DNA of 16,390 nucleotides. It comes from an uncultured Erysipelotrichaceae bacterium. Its GTDB lineage: Bacteria > Bacillota_I > Bacilli_A > RF39 > UBA660. Position 1 is the stretch's first letter. Every line of letters begins with the position of its first letter. Made by a program: the position numbers and the translations under genes. The DNA lies in NCBI GenBank assembly GCA_902783215.1, contig CACZQD010000079.1, positions 1 through 16,390 of the forward strand. The letters are read 5' to 3'. The notes under the pieces were generated by a model. The model did not search any database and was not told the DNA's origin. It worked only from the letters and a program-made list of their open reading frames with translations. This document shows positions 13,683-16,390 of the stretch, one piece after another.

Positions 13683-14867
13683 ATGAAAAATAGCGATTTA
13701 AAGAAAAATATTGAAATGGTTGCTAAAGAAAAAGATATTAGTGAAGATTATTTATTTGATGCTATGGAATTAGCTTTAAATAGTGCATACAAAAAAAACT
13801 ATCGTTTACCTAATTCACGTGTAGAGATTAATAGAAATACTGGAGAGATTAAAATTTTCTCATTTAGAACAGTAGTTTTAGATAAGGAACACAAAGAAAG
13901 AATTGATGAGATGGAATTTGATTCGGATGAGGAATTATCTAATGAAGAATTAGAGGATCTTGAATTAGAAGATTTACCAGAAGAAAAAAGAATTAGACCA
14001 TTTGTCTACAATGATAAGTTATATATTACTTTAGAGGAAGCTGAAAAGATTGTTCCAGGTATTAAAGTTGGCGAAACTATTGAAACAGAAGTTACTCCTG
14101 ATGATTTTGGGCGTGTTGCGGCATCTACTGCTAAACAAGTAATGGTTCAAAAAATTCGTGAGGCTGAGAGAAGTAATATTGCTAATGAATTTGAAGATAA
14201 AGAAGGAGAGTTAATTTCTGGAACTGTTGAGATGGAAGATGAACGTAATTACTTTATTAATTTGGGCAAAACTCAAGGGTTACTTCCTAAAAGTGAAATT
14301 ATACCAGGAGAAAAAATTCAAATGGGTTCAAGTATTAAGGCATATATCAGTAAAGTTGATATAAATACAAAGGGAGCTTTAATCTTACTTACTCGTAAAT
14401 ATTATGGATTTGTTACTCGTTTATTTGAACTTGAAATACCTGAAATAAGTGAAGGAACAGTAATGGTATATAGTGTTGCTAGAGATGCTGGAAATCGTAC
14501 TAAGATTGCTGTTTATTCAGAAGTTAATAATGTTGATGCTGTTGGTGCTTGTGTAGGTGAAAGAGGATCTCGTATTAATAATATTATTAAAGAATTAAAT
14601 GGTGAAAAAATTGATATTGTTGAATATAGTAAAGATCCAGTAACATTTATTACAAATGCATTATCACCAGCTAAAAACTTAAAAGTATTTATTCTTGACG
14701 AGAAAACAAATGAAACAATGGTTGTTGTTGATCAAGAGAATCTTTCTTTAGCGATTGGTCGTAAAGGAATTAATGTTAAGCTTGCTTCTCGATTAACTCA
14801 CTATAATTTAGAAATTAAAACTTATGAGCAAGTTAAAGAATCAGGAATTAATATTTTAGAGGATTAA
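13683..14867 (+). CDS. nusA: Transcription termination/antitermination factor NusA
   Basis: NusA binds RNA polymerase and nascent RNA, modulating pausing, termination and antitermination. The 394-residue product has the N-terminal polymerase-binding domain (1-140), an S1 domain (about 175-240; GELISGTVEMEDERNYFINLG cut at GTVEMEDERN) and two KH domains. These include VGACVGERGSRINNI (about 287-301) and LAIGRKGINVKLASRLT (about 356-372). The chosen start is ATG 13683, one base after the rimP stop, with GAAGGGAAG as SD. An acidic segment (about 76-101, EMEFDSDEELSNEELEDLEL and following) inside the N-terminal domain looks inserted compared with Bacillus NusA. There is no C-terminal acidic repeat as in E. 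coli. Confidence 0.97.
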   Translation: MKNSDLKKNIEMVAKEKDISEDYLFDAMELALNSAYKKNYRLPNSRVEINRNTGEIKIFSFRTVVLDKEHKERIDEMEFDSDEELSNEELEDLELEDLPEEKRIRPFVYNDKLYITLEEAEKIVPGIKVGETIETEVTPDDFGRVAASTAKQVMVQKIREAERSNIANEFEDKEGELISGTVEMEDERNYFINLGKTQGLLPKSEIIPGEKIQMGSSIKAYISKVDINTKGALILLTRKYYGFVTRLFELEIPEISEGTVMVYSVARDAGNRTKIAVYSEVNNVDAVGACVGERGSRINNIIKELNGEKIDIVEYSKDPVTFITNALSPAKNLKVFILDEKTNETMVVVDQENLSLAIGRKGINVKLASRLTHYNLEIKTYEQVKESGINILED

Positions 14868-14869
14868 AT

Positions 14870-15127
14870 ATGAAGAAAATACCAATGAGAACTTGTGTAG
14901 TTAGTCGTGAAAAACTACCAAAAAAAGAATTGATTAGAGTAGTAAGAACGCCTGAAGGTGAAGTAATTATTGATGAGACAGGACGTTCAAATGGAAGAGG
15001 AGCTTATTTAAAAAAAGATAGAGAAATTATTGAACAAGCAAGAAAGAGTAAATGTTTAAATAAGCATTTAGAAATAGAAGTTCCTGATAATATTTTTGAT
15101 AAATTAATTGAATTAATAGGAGAGTAA
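14870..15127 (+). CDS. ylxR: YlxR/RnpM family RNA-binding protein
   Basis: This 85-residue protein starts two bases after the nusA stop. It has the YlxR-family signatures: MRTCVVSREKLPKKELIRVVR at the start (key residues R-T-C, K-K-E-L-I-R) and GRSNGRGAYLKKD in the middle. In Bacillus subtilis the YlxR protein (RnpM) has been reported to bind and modulate RNase P; that role here is inferred from homology. There is little space for an SD of its own, so translational coupling to nusA is likely. The conserved order nusA-ylxR-infB supports the call. Confidence 0.93.
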   Translation: MKKIPMRTCVVSREKLPKKELIRVVRTPEGEVIIDETGRSNGRGAYLKKDREIIEQARKSKCLNKHLEIEVPDNIFDKLIELIGE

Positions 15128-15156
15128 GATTATGTAAAAATATAGGAGGTGTTTTA

Positions 15157-16390
15157 ATGACAGTTGAAGAATATGCTTTAGATGTTGATAAAACAGTTAG
15201 TGAAATATTAAGAAAGTGTAAAGAATTAAATATTGATGCAGTTAATGAAGAATCATATTTAGATGATGACGCTATTACTGAATTAGATATTGCTATTCAA
15301 AATGAAGAAGAAGTAGATGAATATGAAGATGAATTAATTGAAAAAGAAAATAGTAAAATTGAAGAAATAGTAAATAATAGTAAGCCAAAGAAATCTATTT
15401 CCAATAATAAAAATAAAGTTGGTAAAAAAGAATTAGCTAAAAAGAAAAAAGAAATGTATAAAAATAAAAAGAAACTAATTAGTAATGCACCTGTTGAAAA
15501 TAAAGATGTTATTGTTTATAAAGATGGTATGACAGTTGCTTCTTTAGCTAAAGAATTAAATATTCGTCCAGCTGAATTAATCAAAAAGCTATTTACTCTA
15601 GGTACATTAGCTACTGTAAATAATTCATTAAATTTTGAAACTGCTGAATTATTAGCTAGTGATTATAAAAAGAAATTACAAGTTGAACAAGAACAAGTTG
15701 ATGAGAAAAATTTTGAGGAATTTGAAATTACAGATAAAGAGGAAGATTTAATTTCTCGCCCACCAGTTGTTACTATTATGGGACATGTTGACCATGGTAA
15801 AACAACTTTACTAGATACAATTAGAAAAACTAGTGTCGCACTAGGTGAAGCTGGAGGTATTACTCAAGCAATAAGTGCTTATCAAGTTAAATGTAATGAT
15901 AAATTAATTACTTTTATTGATACTCCAGGTCATGCTGCTTTTACTGAAATGCGTGCTAGAGGAGCGAGTATTACTGATATTGTAATTATAATAGTGGCTG
16001 CTGATGATGGTGTTATGCCACAAACAAAAGAAGCTATAGATCATGCTAAAGCTGCTAATGTACCAATATTAGTAGCTGTTAATAAAATTGACAAACCTGG
16101 AGCTAATCCAGAAAAAGTAATGAGTGAACTTGCTGAATATGGACTTACTCCAGAAAGTTGGGGTGGAGATACTACATTTGTAAATATTTCTGCAAAGACA
16201 GGTGAAGGTATTGATAATCTTCTTGAAACTATAATTTTAACTGCTGAATTAGAAGAATTAAAAGCAAATCCTAATAGATATGCAACAGGTGCTGTTGTTG
16301 AAGCTAGAAAAGATTCTAAAGTAGGAAGTATAGCTACATTATTAATACAAAATGGTACTCTTCGTTTAGGAGATCCTATTGTTATAGGAA
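15157..16390 (+). CDS. infB: Translation initiation factor IF-2 (partial, runs off window end)
   Basis: IF-2 is the GTPase that places initiator fMet-tRNA on the 30S subunit and promotes subunit joining. The gene starts at ATG 15157 behind a perfect AGGAGGTG and is cut by the window end after 411 codons. Residues 1-115 are a charged, Lys/Glu-rich N-terminal region. The IF2_N domain spans about 117-170 (KDGMTVASLAKELNIRPAE). The GTPase domain shows G1 GHVDHGKT (209-216), G3 DTPGH (255-259), G4 NKID (309-312) and G5 SAK (345-347). The last residues (VGSIATLLIQNGTLRLGD) enter domain 2. The N-terminal extension is short compared with many bacteria. Confidence 0.97.
   Translation, partial: MTVEEYALDVDKTVSEILRKCKELNIDAVNEESYLDDDAITELDIAIQNEEEVDEYEDELIEKENSKIEEIVNNSKPKKSISNNKNKVGKKELAKKKKEMYKNKKKLISNAPVENKDVIVYKDGMTVASLAKELNIRPAELIKKLFTLGTLATVNNSLNFETAELLASDYKKKLQVEQEQVDEKNFEEFEITDKEEDLISRPPVVTIMGHVDHGKTTLLDTIRKTSVALGEAGGITQAISAYQVKCNDKLITFIDTPGHAAFTEMRARGASITDIVIIIVAADDGVMPQTKEAIDHAKAANVPILVAVNKIDKPGANPEKVMSELAEYGLTPESWGGDTTFVNISAKTGEGIDNLLETIILTAELEELKANPNRYATGAVVEARKDSKVGSIATLLIQNGTLRLGDPIVIG

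Noticed and set aside
1..16390. CRISPR array, tRNA or rRNA genes, prophage or defence system
   Set aside because: No regularly spaced repeats, tRNA-like cloverleaf, rRNA sequence or phage/defence protein signature was seen on either strand.

Overview
The window is AT-rich DNA from a low-GC Gram-positive bacterium. The gene content (ezrA, a CIRCE/HrcA heat-shock operon, the rimP-nusA-ylxR-infB cluster, strong SD sites of the AGGAGG type) points to the Bacilli or a neighbouring Mycoplasmatota/RF39-like gut lineage. This placement is inference from gene content and base composition. Trp is encoded by TGG and no gene needs TGA read as Trp. None of the 14 visible stop codons is TGA.

Positions 1-1823 are accessory. 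A 1.4-kb IS3-family (IS150-group) insertion sequence at about 94-1502 has an intact DDE triad, matching 20-bp terminal inverted repeats and a complete -1 frameshift signal. It is flanked on both sides by inverted copies of a hairpin-bearing repeat of roughly 90 bp, which looks like an older element split by the IS.

Positions 1811-4440 hold ribosomal protein gene rpsD (minus strand), with a consensus promoter and a long structured leader of the S4-autoregulation kind. It is divergent from ezrA, the Z-ring regulator. At 4440-5840 is a single-gene unit for an unrecognised 438-residue protein with one membrane segment and a Lys-rich external linker.

Positions 5849-5983 hold the most interesting item: a minus-strand unit with a consensus promoter, two perfect hairpins starting at about +1, a C-rich single-stranded linker and a Rho-independent terminator. 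Together these define a putative small RNA of about 100 nt. I do not recognise its family.

Positions 6008-12576 are the class I heat-shock operon hrcA-grpE-dnaK-pepF-dnaJ, driven by a promoter bracketed by two CIRCE operators. It is unusual in having an M3 oligoendopeptidase between dnaK and dnaJ. HrcA represses the operon; DnaK, DnaJ and GrpE form the Hsp70 machine. A bidirectional terminator separates it from a convergent CPBP-family membrane protease gene.

Positions 13345-16390 are the start of the transcription/translation cluster rimP-nusA-ylxR-infB (infB runs off the window). Its promoter is followed by a leader hairpin. RimP here is only its N-terminal domain, NusA carries an acidic insertion, and the ylxQ gene often found before infB is absent.
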